Shown here: one piece after another, positions 7,752 to 17,903 of the stretch
Position numbering within the stretch: the stretch's first letter is position 1
How the letters are laid out: the number at the start of each line of letters is the position of its first letter
From: Neptunicoccus cionae
GTDB taxonomy: Bacteria > Pseudomonadota > Alphaproteobacteria > Rhodobacterales > Rhodobacteraceae
Assembly (NCBI RefSeq): GCF_002860325.1
Contig: NZ_PKOJ01000003.1
Location: 310,001 to 374,000 of the forward strand
Direction of reading: 5' to 3'
DNA: 64,000 nucleotides
The notes under the pieces: generated by a model
The model's input: only the letters and a program-made list of their open reading frames with translations
Databases searched by the model: none
What the model was told of the DNA's origin: nothing
Position numbers and translations under genes: made by a program

Positions 7752-8543
7752 TCACATGGCCCAGAATGCGCGCATCCGTTTTGCACAATCCGCTGCGTGG
7801 GTAATCGGTAGCATATGCCCCGACCCTTCCAGCACATCCAATGCACCGTCTGGCAGCGTGTTTGAAATCACCTTGGTTATGGCAGACATAACTTCGGGGC
7901 TGTCACCACCGCGCATCACCAGTGTCGGACAGGCGATGTTTTCCAGTTCCGGCAATCGCATCCGGATGTCGCTGTCGTCAATAATCGCCTGATGCTGGGC
8001 AGGGATCACCCACATCCTCTCGGACATGGCTGTGCGTGCCACTTCGGGCAGACGTTCCCATTCGCCGGGCAGTCCCCAGCGGGTCAGGAACAATTCCGCC
8101 GCCTTCAACATATCACCTTGTTCTACGGCATCGTTAAAGGCACTTTCCTCGGCCTGCATCCTGTCATAAGCCGGATGCCCCGCATCCCGAAGCAGACCGA
8201 AATAAACCGGTTCGAACAATACCAAGGAGCGCACCAGATCCGGACGTAGCGCCGCCAGACGCAGCGCTACTGTCGCACCAAAGGAATGTCCCACCAGATC
8301 CTGCGGTCCACCCGACTGTTCGATCAGCCCGATACAGGCCTCAACGCATTGGGTCTGGTAATCCCGCGTGGTATCGGGCATCGGGGATTTCCCCTGTCCC
8401 GGAAGATCCACTGCCACCATCGTCATCTCTTTGCTGAAATGCTCCATCAACGGGAGCAGGCTTTTGCCCGATGACAGAGAGCAATGGATGAACAGGGATT
8501 TGCGCGGCCCCTGCCCTGCGGTTCTGGTAAAACATTCCGGCAC
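7752..8543 (-). CDS. Alpha/beta-fold hydrolase
   Basis: A 263-residue hydrolase. The oxyanion segment is LFIHCSLSSG, followed by VDLPGQGKS. The nucleophile elbow is GHSFGA (Ser near residue 88), the acid is in RGGDSPEV and the histidine in GSGHMLPITH. It starts at GTG (8543) with AGGA 8 bases upstream, two bases beyond the stop of the HCCA isomerase gene, so the two form an operon. The neighbour suggests degradation of an aromatic or other organic compound. The family is broad and the substrate cannot be named. Confidence 0.85.
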   Translation of the reverse strand: MPECFTRTAGQGPRKSLFIHCSLSSGKSLLPLMEHFSKEMTMVAVDLPGQGKSPMPDTTRDYQTQCVEACIGLIEQSGGPQDLVGHSFGATVALRLAALRPDLVRSLVLFEPVYFGLLRDAGHPAYDRMQAEESAFNDAVEQGDMLKAAELFLTRWGLPGEWERLPEVARTAMSERMWVIPAQHQAIIDDSDIRMRLPELENIACPTLVMRGGDSPEVMSAITKVISNTLPDGALDVLEGSGHMLPITHAADCAKRMRAFWAM

Positions 8544-8545
8544 GA

Positions 8546-9145
8546 TTATTTTCCTAGTTCTGACAGGTAATCGTCCAGATAGCTCAGACGATCTTGACCC
8601 CAGAACACTTGATCGCCCACAACGTAGCTGGGTGCACCAAAGACGTTGCGTTGCAGCGCTTCTTCGGTGTTTTTCTCAAAAGTCTGCGCCCCGCTCAGCA
8701 GGCCGGAGTCTGCCAGTTTCGGGTCAAAGCCAGCTTTCTCCAGACACGCGCGTATCACAGAGTCCTCGGCTACGTCTTTTTCCTCGGCCCAGCAAGCGCG
8801 CAGGAAGCTGTGACACAGGCCGCCCAGATCACCGCCACCCGCATCCTGCGCCGCGATCAACGCATAACAGCTTGGGGCGGGGTTGGTGGGGAAATGGGCC
8901 GGTTTCAGGTTGATCGGCATGTCATTGCGCTTGGCGATCCGTGCCAGTTCCTGCAAGCGGTAGGCCTGCCGCGCGGGGTGACGTTGTGCCGGAGGCGTAC
9001 CGCCGGTCTGCTCGAACACCTGCATCAGATTGAACGGTTTGTAAGTAATCGTCGCGCCATGTTTGCGTGCAACTTCTTCCAGACCGGTGCCAGCGAGATA
9101 GGCAAAGGGGGACAAGGTGATTGTGAAATAGTCGATATGGGCCAT
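8546..9145 (-). CDS. 2-hydroxychromene-2-carboxylate isomerase-like (DsbA-fold, kappa GST family)
   Basis: A 199-residue thioredoxin-fold protein. HCCA isomerase is a glutathione-dependent step of naphthalene breakdown. The catalytic serine-type motif lies at the N-terminus (TLSPFAYLAG) in place of the CxxC of DsbA. The C-terminus has the cis-proline loop NVFGAPSYVVGDQVFWGQDRL (residues about 168-187) typical of this family. It is common in roseobacters without naphthalene pathways, so a general glutathione-linked isomerase role is plausible. It is coupled to the downstream hydrolase and divergent from prs. Confidence 0.85.
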   Translation of the reverse strand: MAHIDYFTITLSPFAYLAGTGLEEVARKHGATITYKPFNLMQVFEQTGGTPPAQRHPARQAYRLQELARIAKRNDMPINLKPAHFPTNPAPSCYALIAAQDAGGGDLGGLCHSFLRACWAEEKDVAEDSVIRACLEKAGFDPKLADSGLLSGAQTFEKNTEEALQRNVFGAPSYVVGDQVFWGQDRLSYLDDYLSELGK

Positions 9146-9240
9146 AATGCTACGTCCTTTGAGTCATTTAACCCTGCTTAGCCCGCCATATTCCCTATGC
9201 AAACCCCTGATGCTTTGCTATGGCCTCGCCTAACAGAACT

Positions 9241-9250
9241 GTTACGTAAC
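9241..9250. promoter_or_regulatory. GTTACGTAAC dyad upstream of prs
   Basis: A perfect 10-bp palindrome 43-52 bases before the prs start codon in the 147-base divergent gap. A partial copy (TGTAACG) follows at 9259-9265. It is placed where an operator or part of a promoter would be. Confidence 0.35.
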
Positions 9251-9292
9251 GCTTGTCTGTAACGTCCAATCCGCTGCTAGGGACCCTCTGCC

Positions 9293-10303
9293 ATGAAATC
9301 CATTATCGAGCCGAAACTGATCGCCGGCAATTCCAACAAAACCCTTTCCGAAGCGATTGCACGGCGTATGTCCATGCACCGCGGCAAAGCGGTCAAGCCG
9401 GTTGATGCCCGTATCGAACGTTTTAACGATCAGGAAATCTTTGTAGAGGTTTATGACAACGTGCGCGGCGAGGATATGTTCATTATCCAGTCCACTTCCA
9501 ATCCGGCCAATGACAACCTGATGGAACTGCTCATCATCTCTGATGCGCTGCGCCGGTCTTCGGCAGACCGGATCACAGCTGTGATTCCCTATTTCGGCTA
9601 TGCCCGTCAGGACCGCCGCACCAAAGCCCGCACACCGATTTCCGCCAAACTGGTCGCAAATCTAATCGCGGAAGCAGGGATTGAACGGGTTTTGACAATG
9701 GACCTGCACGCCACACAGATTCAGGGCTTCTTTGATATTCCGGTGGACAACCTCTATGCAGCCCCCGTCTTTGCACTGGATGTGAAGCATAACTTCGGTG
9801 ACCTGTCCGATGTCATGGTGATTTCACCCGATGTGGGCGGTGTGGCCCGCGCCCGCGAACTGGCGAAACGGATCGGCGCACCGCTGGCGATCGTGGACAA
9901 GCGCCGCAATGCACCGGGCGAAGTAGCAGAAATGACTGTGATCGGGGATGTCACCGACAAAAAATGTATCATCGTGGACGACATCTGCGACACGGCCGGA
10001 ACCCTGTGCAAGGCCGCTGACACATTGATCGAAATGGGCGCGAAAGAGGTCCACTCATACATCACGCACGGTGTTCTTTCCGGTCCGGCGGTAGAGCGGA
10101 TTACCAATTCTTCGATGAAACAACTGGTGATTACAGACAGCATCGAGGCGACACCGGCTGTTGCTGCTTGCGATAAAATCCGCATTGTCCCAACCGCGCC
10201 AATGCTGGCACAGGCGATTATGAACATTTCCAACGGCACCAGCGTTTCCTCCCTGTTCGACGAAGAAACGCTCGGCCCGATCTACGACGGCCACTACAAA
10301 TAG
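9293..10303 (+). CDS. prs: Ribose-phosphate pyrophosphokinase
   Basis: A 336-residue PRPP synthetase making phosphoribosyl pyrophosphate from ribose 5-phosphate and ATP for purine, pyrimidine, His, Trp and NAD synthesis. [10 protein letters not shown], the flexible-loop [18 protein letters not shown], the divalent-cation site [11 protein letters not shown] and the PRPP loop [12 protein letters not shown] are all present. It is 15-20 residues longer than the Escherichia coli enzyme, as is usual in Rhodobacteraceae. It is a single-gene unit with a strong terminator behind it. Confidence 0.97.
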   Translation: MKSIIEPKLIAGNSNKTLSEAIARRMSMHRGKAVKPVDARIERFNDQEIFVEVYDNVRGEDMFIIQSTSNPANDNLMELLIISDALRRSSADRITAVIPYFGYARQDRRTKARTPISAKLVANLIAEAGIERVLTMDLHATQIQGFFDIPVDNLYAAPVFALDVKHNFGDLSDVMVISPDVGGVARARELAKRIGAPLAIVDKRRNAPGEVAEMTVIGDVTDKKCIIVDDICDTAGTLCKAADTLIEMGAKEVHSYITHGVLSGPAVERITNSSMKQLVITDSIEATPAVAACDKIRIVPTAPMLAQAIMNISNGTSVSSLFDEETLGPIYDGHYK

Positions 10304-10321
10304 AAGAATAGCATCACGTCA

Positions 10322-10368
10322 AAAGGGCCGGCCTGCGGAGGTAAACGCAGTCCGGCCCTTTTTCGTTC
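10322..10368 (+). terminator. Strong intrinsic terminator of prs
   Basis: A 16-bp nearly perfect stem (AAAGGGCCGG-C-CTGCG pairing with CGCAG-T-CCGGCCCTTT), an 8-base loop, and a T run. Confidence 0.9.
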
Positions 10369-10377
10369 AGGGGAGCC

Positions 10378-10611
10378 TTAGCTGCGCCAGAACGGTTTAC
10401 TCGCTTCGAGGTAGACCTGATCAAAATTCAGGCCGATGTCCTCCAGACGGTGACTTTCCATATTTCGCAGAATCGCCCGCGCCTGCTTTCGTTCCTTCCA
10501 GACCAGCACCAGATGTGCCAGCTTCAGGGCGAGCCCTGCTGTGAAAGGGATGGTTGCGCGCGAACAGAGATCCTCTGCCAGCGCGATGTGACTTGCGTGT
10601 GCTTGTGGCAT
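10378..10611 (-). CDS. DUF1127 family small protein
   Basis: A 77-residue basic protein with the DUF1127 (YjiS-like) signature near its C-terminus: ERKQARAILRNMES, HRLEDIGL. DUF1127 proteins are small arginine-rich proteins; some bind RNA or influence phosphate and small-RNA regulation, but most are uncharacterised. The ATG at 10611 is preferred because GGAG lies 6 bases ahead; upstream in-frame ATGs at 10623 and 10671 fall in the operator-like region. It is divergent from the MocR regulator and may be its target. Confidence 0.75.
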   Translation of the reverse strand: MPQAHASHIALAEDLCSRATIPFTAGLALKLAHLVLVWKERKQARAILRNMESHRLEDIGLNFDQVYLEASKPFWRS

Positions 10612-10635
10612 ATCGCGCTCCATAATTTGTGTTGA

Positions 10636-10715
10636 TACAATTTGTACATCTGGTACAATATACCGATACAATCACACGCGAGCTAACGCTAGGGAAACAT
10701 TGTAATGGGTACAAT
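10636..10715. promoter_or_regulatory. TACAAT repeat cluster, probable MocR operator
   Basis: Direct copies of TACAAT at 10636-10641, 10654-10659, 10667-10672 and 10710-10715, an inverted copy (ATTGTA) at 10699-10704, and a TTGTAC at 10642-10647. They fill the space between the divergent DUF1127 and MocR genes and run into the first MocR codons. MocR-type regulators usually bind direct repeats in just such a divergent region. Confidence 0.6.
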
Positions 10716-12096
10716 TTGGCCACCGGACCTTGAAAACACCAACGGCCCCAAATATCTCGCCGTCGTCCACGCCCTGCGCGAAGCCATTGCTGCCGGAGAA
10801 CTGGAACCCGGCTGCAAGTTACCGACGGTTCGGGATCTCGCTTGGGATCTGAAAATCACACCGGGCACTGTCGCCCGTGCCTACCGGCGCGCCACCGATG
10901 ACGGGCTGCTTGATGCTGCTGTCGGGCGGGGCACTTTTGTTGCACAAGCCCGTAACGCGGGTCGCACGCCGCCAAGGGATTCGCTGCATCTTGGATCACC
11001 GGACGAAACCATGGACCTGCGGGGCACCAAATCCCCCGAGCTCGGGCAGGACGGGATCATCCGCGCGGCGCTAAAAAAGATCGCTGCAAAGGGTGTTCAC
11101 GATCTGGCGGATTACCCTGACCCCGAACGTGCTGACGGCGCTGCACAGGCTGTGACCGGCTGGCTGGCCCATGCGGGTGTTCACCCTGATGCTGCGGATG
11201 TAACGATCACCTACGGTGCGCAGAATGCCATGCTGATTGCGCTGCAAACCGTACTTTCCGGCCCCTCCCCCGTGATTGTCTGCGACGAACTGGTTTTTCC
11301 CGGCTTGCGGCACGCAGCCTATATGCTGCGCGCAGGTATCGTTTCAGTCGAACGGGACGCAGAGGGCATCATCCCCGAGGATCTGGAACAGACCTGCCGG
11401 AAGCACGGACCGCAGGTTCTCGTTAGCTCTTTTTCCGTTCACAGCCCGACAACCCAGACCACCAGCCTGAAACGCCGCGTAGCCCTGTCCCGCATCGCCG
11501 CAAAGTACGATATGAAGATCATTGACGACGATGCCTTCGGGATTGCCACCACGGATATTCCAAGCATGTACAGTATTGCCCCCGAACGGGTCTGGCATAT
11601 TGGCGCGCTCTCCAAATCTGTCGCGACGGGGTTGCGGATCGGGTATCTGGTGTCTCCCCCCGGTCAGGGAGAGGCCGCCCGCGCCACGGTGCTATCCAAT
11701 TGCTACGGGGTTTCCCAGATCATCTGCGACCTTGCGGAAGAGCTGATCACCAGCGGACAGGCGGCCCTGATCCGCACGCGGATGTTACAATTTATTGAAC
11801 GCCGTGCACGAATGGCTGCGAATATTCTGGGCCACTGGCATCTGGACTGGAGCCCCACTGTCCCCTTTGTATGGCTGAACATGCCTTCAGGCTGGCGGGC
11901 TTCATCCTTGCAACGGGCTTGCGAGATGAAGAATATCCTGATCCGCCCCGCAGACGAATTTGCCCTGTTTGACGGCAAAGCCCCGAACGCGGCGCGGATT
12001 ACCTTTGGCGCGAAACTGACCGATCAGGAATTCCAAAGTGCGCTGGAGACCATAGATTCGATACTGGAAACGCCGCCATCAATGAATATGGCTTGA
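10705..12096 (+). CDS. MocR-family GntR regulator with aminotransferase domain
   Basis: A 463-residue transcription factor. Residues about 14-80 form a GntR winged helix (KYLAVVHALREAI, LPTVRDLAWDLKITPGTVARAYR). Residues about 110-455 form a fold-type I aminotransferase-like domain with the PLP lysine Lys304 in GALSKSVATGLRIGY and the pyridine Asp in IIDDDAFG. MocR proteins use PLP or an amino-PLP adduct as effector and typically control PLP, GABA, taurine or amino-acid genes. No such gene is adjacent; the only neighbour sharing the promoter region is the DUF1127 gene. Autoregulation through the TACAAT cluster is likely. Confidence 0.92.
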   Translation: MGTIWPPDLENTNGPKYLAVVHALREAIAAGELEPGCKLPTVRDLAWDLKITPGTVARAYRRATDDGLLDAAVGRGTFVAQARNAGRTPPRDSLHLGSPDETMDLRGTKSPELGQDGIIRAALKKIAAKGVHDLADYPDPERADGAAQAVTGWLAHAGVHPDAADVTITYGAQNAMLIALQTVLSGPSPVIVCDELVFPGLRHAAYMLRAGIVSVERDAEGIIPEDLEQTCRKHGPQVLVSSFSVHSPTTQTTSLKRRVALSRIAAKYDMKIIDDDAFGIATTDIPSMYSIAPERVWHIGALSKSVATGLRIGYLVSPPGQGEAARATVLSNCYGVSQIICDLAEELITSGQAALIRTRMLQFIERRARMAANILGHWHLDWSPTVPFVWLNMPSGWRASSLQRACEMKNILIRPADEFALFDGKAPNAARITFGAKLTDQEFQSALETIDSILETPPSMNMA

Positions 12097-12115
12097 AGGC
12101 CGCCAATCTGCCGTC

Positions 12116-12487
12116 CTAACTGCCGTAGTCGATGTCCCAGTCCTCATCGCCCTTGACCTCTCCGATCGCCATCCACGCAGCTGTGGCCCGCGCTATGCGG
12201 GTGTCGCCCCATGTGCGAAGGACGGCATCAAAGCCGGTCTCGGTGATATTCTCGGCCACCGTAACGGTGCGATGGTTGGCACCTGTGTGCAGGTCCAGAA
12301 GTTGAAGCGAAATGAAAACTGCAGGAACGGTTTTGAACGGTTCGGAGAACTCCACCGGCATCCAGCGTTCCCGGTCGCCCTGTCCCGACCACATCTCGCC
12401 GTCGTCTTCAAAATCCGAGAAGAGTTGCACCGAGCCCTGATCTATTCCGGTTACCGACGAATAAAGTTTTTTCATATCGCGCTTCAT
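12116..12487 (-). CDS. H-type lectin domain protein
   Basis: A 123-residue protein. Most of it is one H-type lectin fold: WMPVEFSEPFKTVPAVFISLQLLD, then RTVTVAENITETGFDAVLRTW, ending in the conserved AWMAIG. The pattern resembles the six-stranded sugar-binding domain of discoidin and Helix pomatia agglutinin, which bind GalNAc as trimers. There is no signal peptide. An alternative ATG at 12475 lacks a clear ribosome site advantage. It lies just upstream of the ATP synthase terminator and is not part of that operon. The bacterial function is unknown. Confidence 0.78.
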   Translation of the reverse strand: MKRDMKKLYSSVTGIDQGSVQLFSDFEDDGEMWSGQGDRERWMPVEFSEPFKTVPAVFISLQLLDLHTGANHRTVTVAENITETGFDAVLRTWGDTRIARATAAWMAIGEVKGDEDWDIDYGS

Positions 12488-12504
12488 ACTAATTTCATCG
12501 CGAA

Positions 12505-12542
12505 GCCTAAAACAACAAAACCCCGCGTCAAGGGCGGGGTTT
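12505..12542 (-). terminator. Terminator of the atpHAGDC operon
   Basis: On the minus strand, stem AAACCCCGC / GCGGGGTTT with a 7-base loop, followed by TTTTGTTGTTTT. It begins 33 bases after the atpC stop codon. Confidence 0.88.
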
Positions 12543-12574
12543 AGCTATTGTTTTAGGCGACAGTTTGTCAGGAT

Positions 12575-12964
12575 TTAGATCAAATCCAGCAAAGCCCGTG
12601 TATCAGAGATACGCTTGTTCGCCACGTCCAGATCAGGGCCGGACACGTTTTTCGCAGCTGCTTCGGCATCCGCGATCAGACCGTTTACGAAATCGGCAGA
12701 TGCTTCGGCCTTGGGCACAGCCTGTTCCGCCAACACAGATGTCGCTGTCGGAGAGACTTCGACGAACCCACCGGTCACGATGTATTCGCTGACATCCGAA
12801 CCTGCTTTGACCGTCAAAACACCGGGGCGCAGTGTCGTCAGCACAGGAGAGTGATCGGCCATGGCAGTGAAGTCACCTTCGGAACCAGGGATTTGAACCT
12901 CGGATGCTTCAAGCGAGGCCAGCTTGCGTTCTGGGGAAACCAGATCGAATTGCATGGTAGCCAT
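12575..12964 (-). CDS. atpC: F1F0 ATP synthase epsilon subunit
   Basis: A 129-residue epsilon subunit, which couples gamma rotation and inhibits ATP hydrolysis. The N-terminal beta-sandwich (FDLVSPERKLAS, VQIPGSEGDFTAMADHSPVLTTLRPG) is complete, followed by a shortened C-terminal helical part (RISDTRALLDLI). It is the last gene of the F1 operon, separated from atpD by a strong hairpin. A possible alternative start (MQFDL) lies three codons in. Confidence 0.96.
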   Translation of the reverse strand: MATMQFDLVSPERKLASLEASEVQIPGSEGDFTAMADHSPVLTTLRPGVLTVKAGSDVSEYIVTGGFVEVSPTATSVLAEQAVPKAEASADFVNGLIADAEAAAKNVSGPDLDVANKRISDTRALLDLI

Positions 12965-12988
12965 TTGGAACCAATCCTTTGTTTAAAG

Positions 12989-13017
12989 CGTCTGACCGGA
13001 GCTGTTCCGGTCAGACG
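12989..13017 (-). promoter_or_regulatory. Intra-operon hairpin between atpD and atpC
   Basis: A perfect 12-bp stem CGTCTGACCGGA / TCCGGTCAGACG with a 5-base loop, 15 bases past the atpD stop and 24 bases before atpC. There is no T run on the minus strand, so it probably stabilises the atpD mRNA end or tunes atpC output. Confidence 0.7.
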
Positions 13018-13031
13018 GGTTTCGCATAGCC

Positions 13032-15346
<2,315 letters not shown>

Positions 15347-15378
15347 CAAGCAAACTCCTTGTTCCTAAGGGCCAATGT

Positions 15379-16914
15379 TTAAGCGAAGTCTTTAGCAAAG
15401 GCTTCGACGGCGGCTTTCACTTTTTCTTCTGCGTCGCCTTTGATCTTCGGGTCTTCTTTCGCAATGAAGTCCAGAACATCTTTGGCAGTACCGCGCATGT
15501 GCGCCAGCAGACCGGCTTCAAAACGACCAACATCGCTTACGGCGATTTTGTCGAGATAGCCGTTTGTACCTGCGTACAGAACAACAACCTGCTCGGCGTT
15601 TGTCAGCGGAGAGTACTGAGGCTGCTTCAGCAGTTCGGTCAGGCGGGCACCACGGTTCAGCAGGGCCTGTGTAGACGCGTCCAGATCGGAGCCGAACTGC
15701 GCAAAGGCAGCCATTTCGCGATACTGGGCCAGTTCCAGCTTGATCGAACCCGCAACAGATTTCATCGCGTTTGTTTGTGCGGAGGACCCAACACGGGAAA
15801 CGGACAGACCTGTGTTCAGCGCAGGACGGATGCCTTGGTAGAACAGTTCGGTTTCAAGGAAGATCTGACCGTCGGTGATGGAGATCACGTTAGTCGGAAT
15901 AAACGCAGAAACGTCGCCGCCTTGGGTTTCGATAACAGGCAGAGCTGTCAGGGAGCCGGAACCGTTTTCTTCGTTCATCTTCGCAGAGCGCTCCAGCAGA
16001 CGGGAGTGCAGGTAGAAAACGTCACCCGGGTAAGCTTCACGTCCTGGTGGACGACGCAGAAGCAGGGACATCTGACGATAGGCCACGGCTTGTTTTGTAA
16101 GGTCATCATAGATCATCAGACCGTGCATTCCGTTTTCACGGAAGTATTCACCCATGGACGTCGCAGCATAAGGTGCGAGGAACTGCATAGGCGCAGGGTC
16201 GGACGCAGTCGCAGCAACAACGATGGAGTATTCAATCGCGCCTGTTTCTTCCAGCTTTTTCACCAGCTGGGCAACAGTGGAACGCTTTTGGCCGATCGCA
16301 ACGTAGATACAGAACAGTTTTTCTGAATCGTCTTTTGCAGCGTCGTTGTAGGACTTCTGGTTCAGCATGGTATCCAGCGCGATGGCTGTCTTACCTGTCT
16401 GACGGTCACCAATGATCAGTTCGCGCTGGCCACGGCCAACCGGGATCAGAGCATCAACGGACTTCAGACCTGTGAGCATGGGCTCGTGAACCGATTTACG
16501 CGGGATAATGCCCGGCGCTTTAACTTCGGCTTGTGCACGACGGGTCGCATTGATCGGACCCTTGCCGTCGATCGGGTTGCCCAGACCGTCTACAACGCGG
16601 CCCAGCAGCTCGGGGCCAACCGGAACGTCCACGATAGAGTTCGTCCGTTTAACAACGTCGCCCTCTTTAATGTCGCGGTCGGAACCGAAGATAACAACAC
16701 CAACGTTGTCACTTTCCAGGTTCAGCGCCATCCCGCGGATACCGCCGGGGAATTCAACCATCTCACCAGCCTGAACATTGTCCAGCCCGTGTACACGCGC
16801 GATACCATCACCCACGGACAGAACACGGCCAACTTCGGCCACTTCGGCTTCTTCGCCAAAGCTCTTGATCTGGTCCTTGAGGATCGCAGAGATTTCTGCA
16901 GCTTGGATACCCAT
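15379..16914 (-). CDS. atpA: F1F0 ATP synthase alpha subunit
   Basis: The 511-residue non-catalytic nucleotide-binding subunit. The P-loop is [11 protein letters not shown] (residues about 169-179), with GRGQRELI before it and the conserved [20 protein letters not shown] region following. Its ATG shares one base with the atpH stop (TAATG), showing translational coupling. Confidence 0.99.
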   Translation of the reverse strand: MGIQAAEISAILKDQIKSFGEEAEVAEVGRVLSVGDGIARVHGLDNVQAGEMVEFPGGIRGMALNLESDNVGVVIFGSDRDIKEGDVVKRTNSIVDVPVGPELLGRVVDGLGNPIDGKGPINATRRAQAEVKAPGIIPRKSVHEPMLTGLKSVDALIPVGRGQRELIIGDRQTGKTAIALDTMLNQKSYNDAAKDDSEKLFCIYVAIGQKRSTVAQLVKKLEETGAIEYSIVVAATASDPAPMQFLAPYAATSMGEYFRENGMHGLMIYDDLTKQAVAYRQMSLLLRRPPGREAYPGDVFYLHSRLLERSAKMNEENGSGSLTALPVIETQGGDVSAFIPTNVISITDGQIFLETELFYQGIRPALNTGLSVSRVGSSAQTNAMKSVAGSIKLELAQYREMAAFAQFGSDLDASTQALLNRGARLTELLKQPQYSPLTNAEQVVVLYAGTNGYLDKIAVSDVGRFEAGLLAHMRGTAKDVLDFIAKEDPKIKGDAEEKVKAAVEAFAKDFA

Positions 16915-17474
16915 TATCCGACCTCTTTCATTGCATTTTGAAGATTGGAGAGCTTGGATTTGATCGACGAGTCAATCATCTTCGAGCCCACTTTAACGAT
17001 CAAACCGCCGATGAGGCTTTCATCAACGGTCACATTCACTTTTACATCCTTGCCCACAGACGCCTTCAGCGTCTTGGTCAGCTTTTCTTCCTGTGCTTTG
17101 GTCAGCTTTTTGGCAGCTGTTACCTCTGCGCTGACTTCGCCTTTCTCTTCGGCGATCATACCTTTTACGGTATCAATCAACGCTGGCAGCACGAACAGGC
17201 GACGCTTTTGCGCCATCAGGCCGAGCGTGTTCGCTACAGTTGAAGTCAGTTTCATTTTCTTGCCAATGGCGGCAACCGCAGCGGCCATCTCGTCACGTGT
17301 ATAGACGGGGTTGGAGATCAGCTCGACAAAATCGGTGCTTTCCTCCAACGCTGCTGTCAACGCATCAAGATCTTTTTCCAAAGCGGGGAGTTCATTGGCC
17401 TCTTTGGCCAGCTCAAAGACAGCAGTGGCATAGCGCACGGCGATCCCTGACGATATCGAACCTTTGTCAGACAC
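16914..17474 (-). CDS. atpH: F1F0 ATP synthase delta subunit
   Basis: A 186-residue peripheral-stalk subunit. The N-terminus [21 protein letters not shown] and the C-terminal [26 protein letters not shown] are typical of the OSCP/delta family. The GTG at 17474 is chosen because GGAAGGG lies 6 bases upstream and it gives the family length; an ATG at 17531 would add 19 unrelated residues. It is the first gene of the F1 operon, so the operon promoter lies between 17475 and about 17700. As in other alphaproteobacteria, the Fo genes are not here. Confidence 0.95.
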   Translation of the reverse strand: MSDKGSISSGIAVRYATAVFELAKEANELPALEKDLDALTAALEESTDFVELISNPVYTRDEMAAAVAAIGKKMKLTSTVANTLGLMAQKRRLFVLPALIDTVKGMIAEEKGEVSAEVTAAKKLTKAQEEKLTKTLKASVGKDVKVNVTVDESLIGGLIVKVGSKMIDSSIKSKLSNLQNAMKEVG

Positions 17475-17531
17475 GAAAACCCTTCCGATTTTGTCTTGCC
17501 ACCGCTCATCGGCGACATCAGATTTGCACAA

Positions 17532-17697
17532 GTCAGAGGCAAGCGAATGCCTGCCTCTTCAAATCAGCGCGGTGATAGCAAAGGTATCCCCGTCGCGCAA
17601 CTAAGCATTACGCAGGGCTTATCAAGGAATATCACTTACTTTCAAACACTTACCAAAAAACGCGACAATCTGCGCCCGTTTAGGCGCATTTTTTTTG
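17532..17697 (+). ncRNA. Candidate small RNA or leader antisense to the atpH upstream region
   Basis: The stretch 17475-17903 has no convincing gene. On the plus strand it contains a textbook terminator at 17672-17697 (TGCGCC-CGTTTA-GGCGCA then T8), but no plus-strand gene lies upstream of it: the sequence before it is the atpH promoter region and atpH itself, both on the other strand. A short plus-strand transcript starting somewhere in 17530-17640 would explain it. No promoter could be picked out, so the 5' end is a guess. Confidence 0.3.
17672..17697 (+). terminator. Orphan intrinsic terminator
   Basis: 6-bp stem TGCGCC / GGCGCA with a 6-base loop and eight T residues (17690-17697). It is oriented away from atpH and has no annotated gene in front of it. 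Confidence 0.7.
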
Positions 17698-17851
17698 GTC
17701 CCGAAATGTCGATTCCGGAGGAAATCAGTCGCAATTTCGTCGAATCCCGATTGTGAATTCCCGTTTCAAGGCCGTCGGCCGCGACAATCGGGACACCGGA
17801 GTTCAGGATATGGGCCTCTTTGCGGCAATGTCAAACCGGCAAAAACACGAA

Positions 17852-17876
17852 GGGCGGCCCGTTTCCGGCACCGCCC
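17852..17876 (-). terminator. Weak terminator after the Bcr/CflA gene
   Basis: Stem GGGCGG / CCGCCC with a 13-base loop; on the minus strand it is followed by TTCGTGTTTTT. It lies 28 bases beyond the efflux-pump stop codon. Confidence 0.5.
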
Positions 17877-17903
17877 CGTCAGATGTGAGTTCAGTCGCCA
17901 TTT

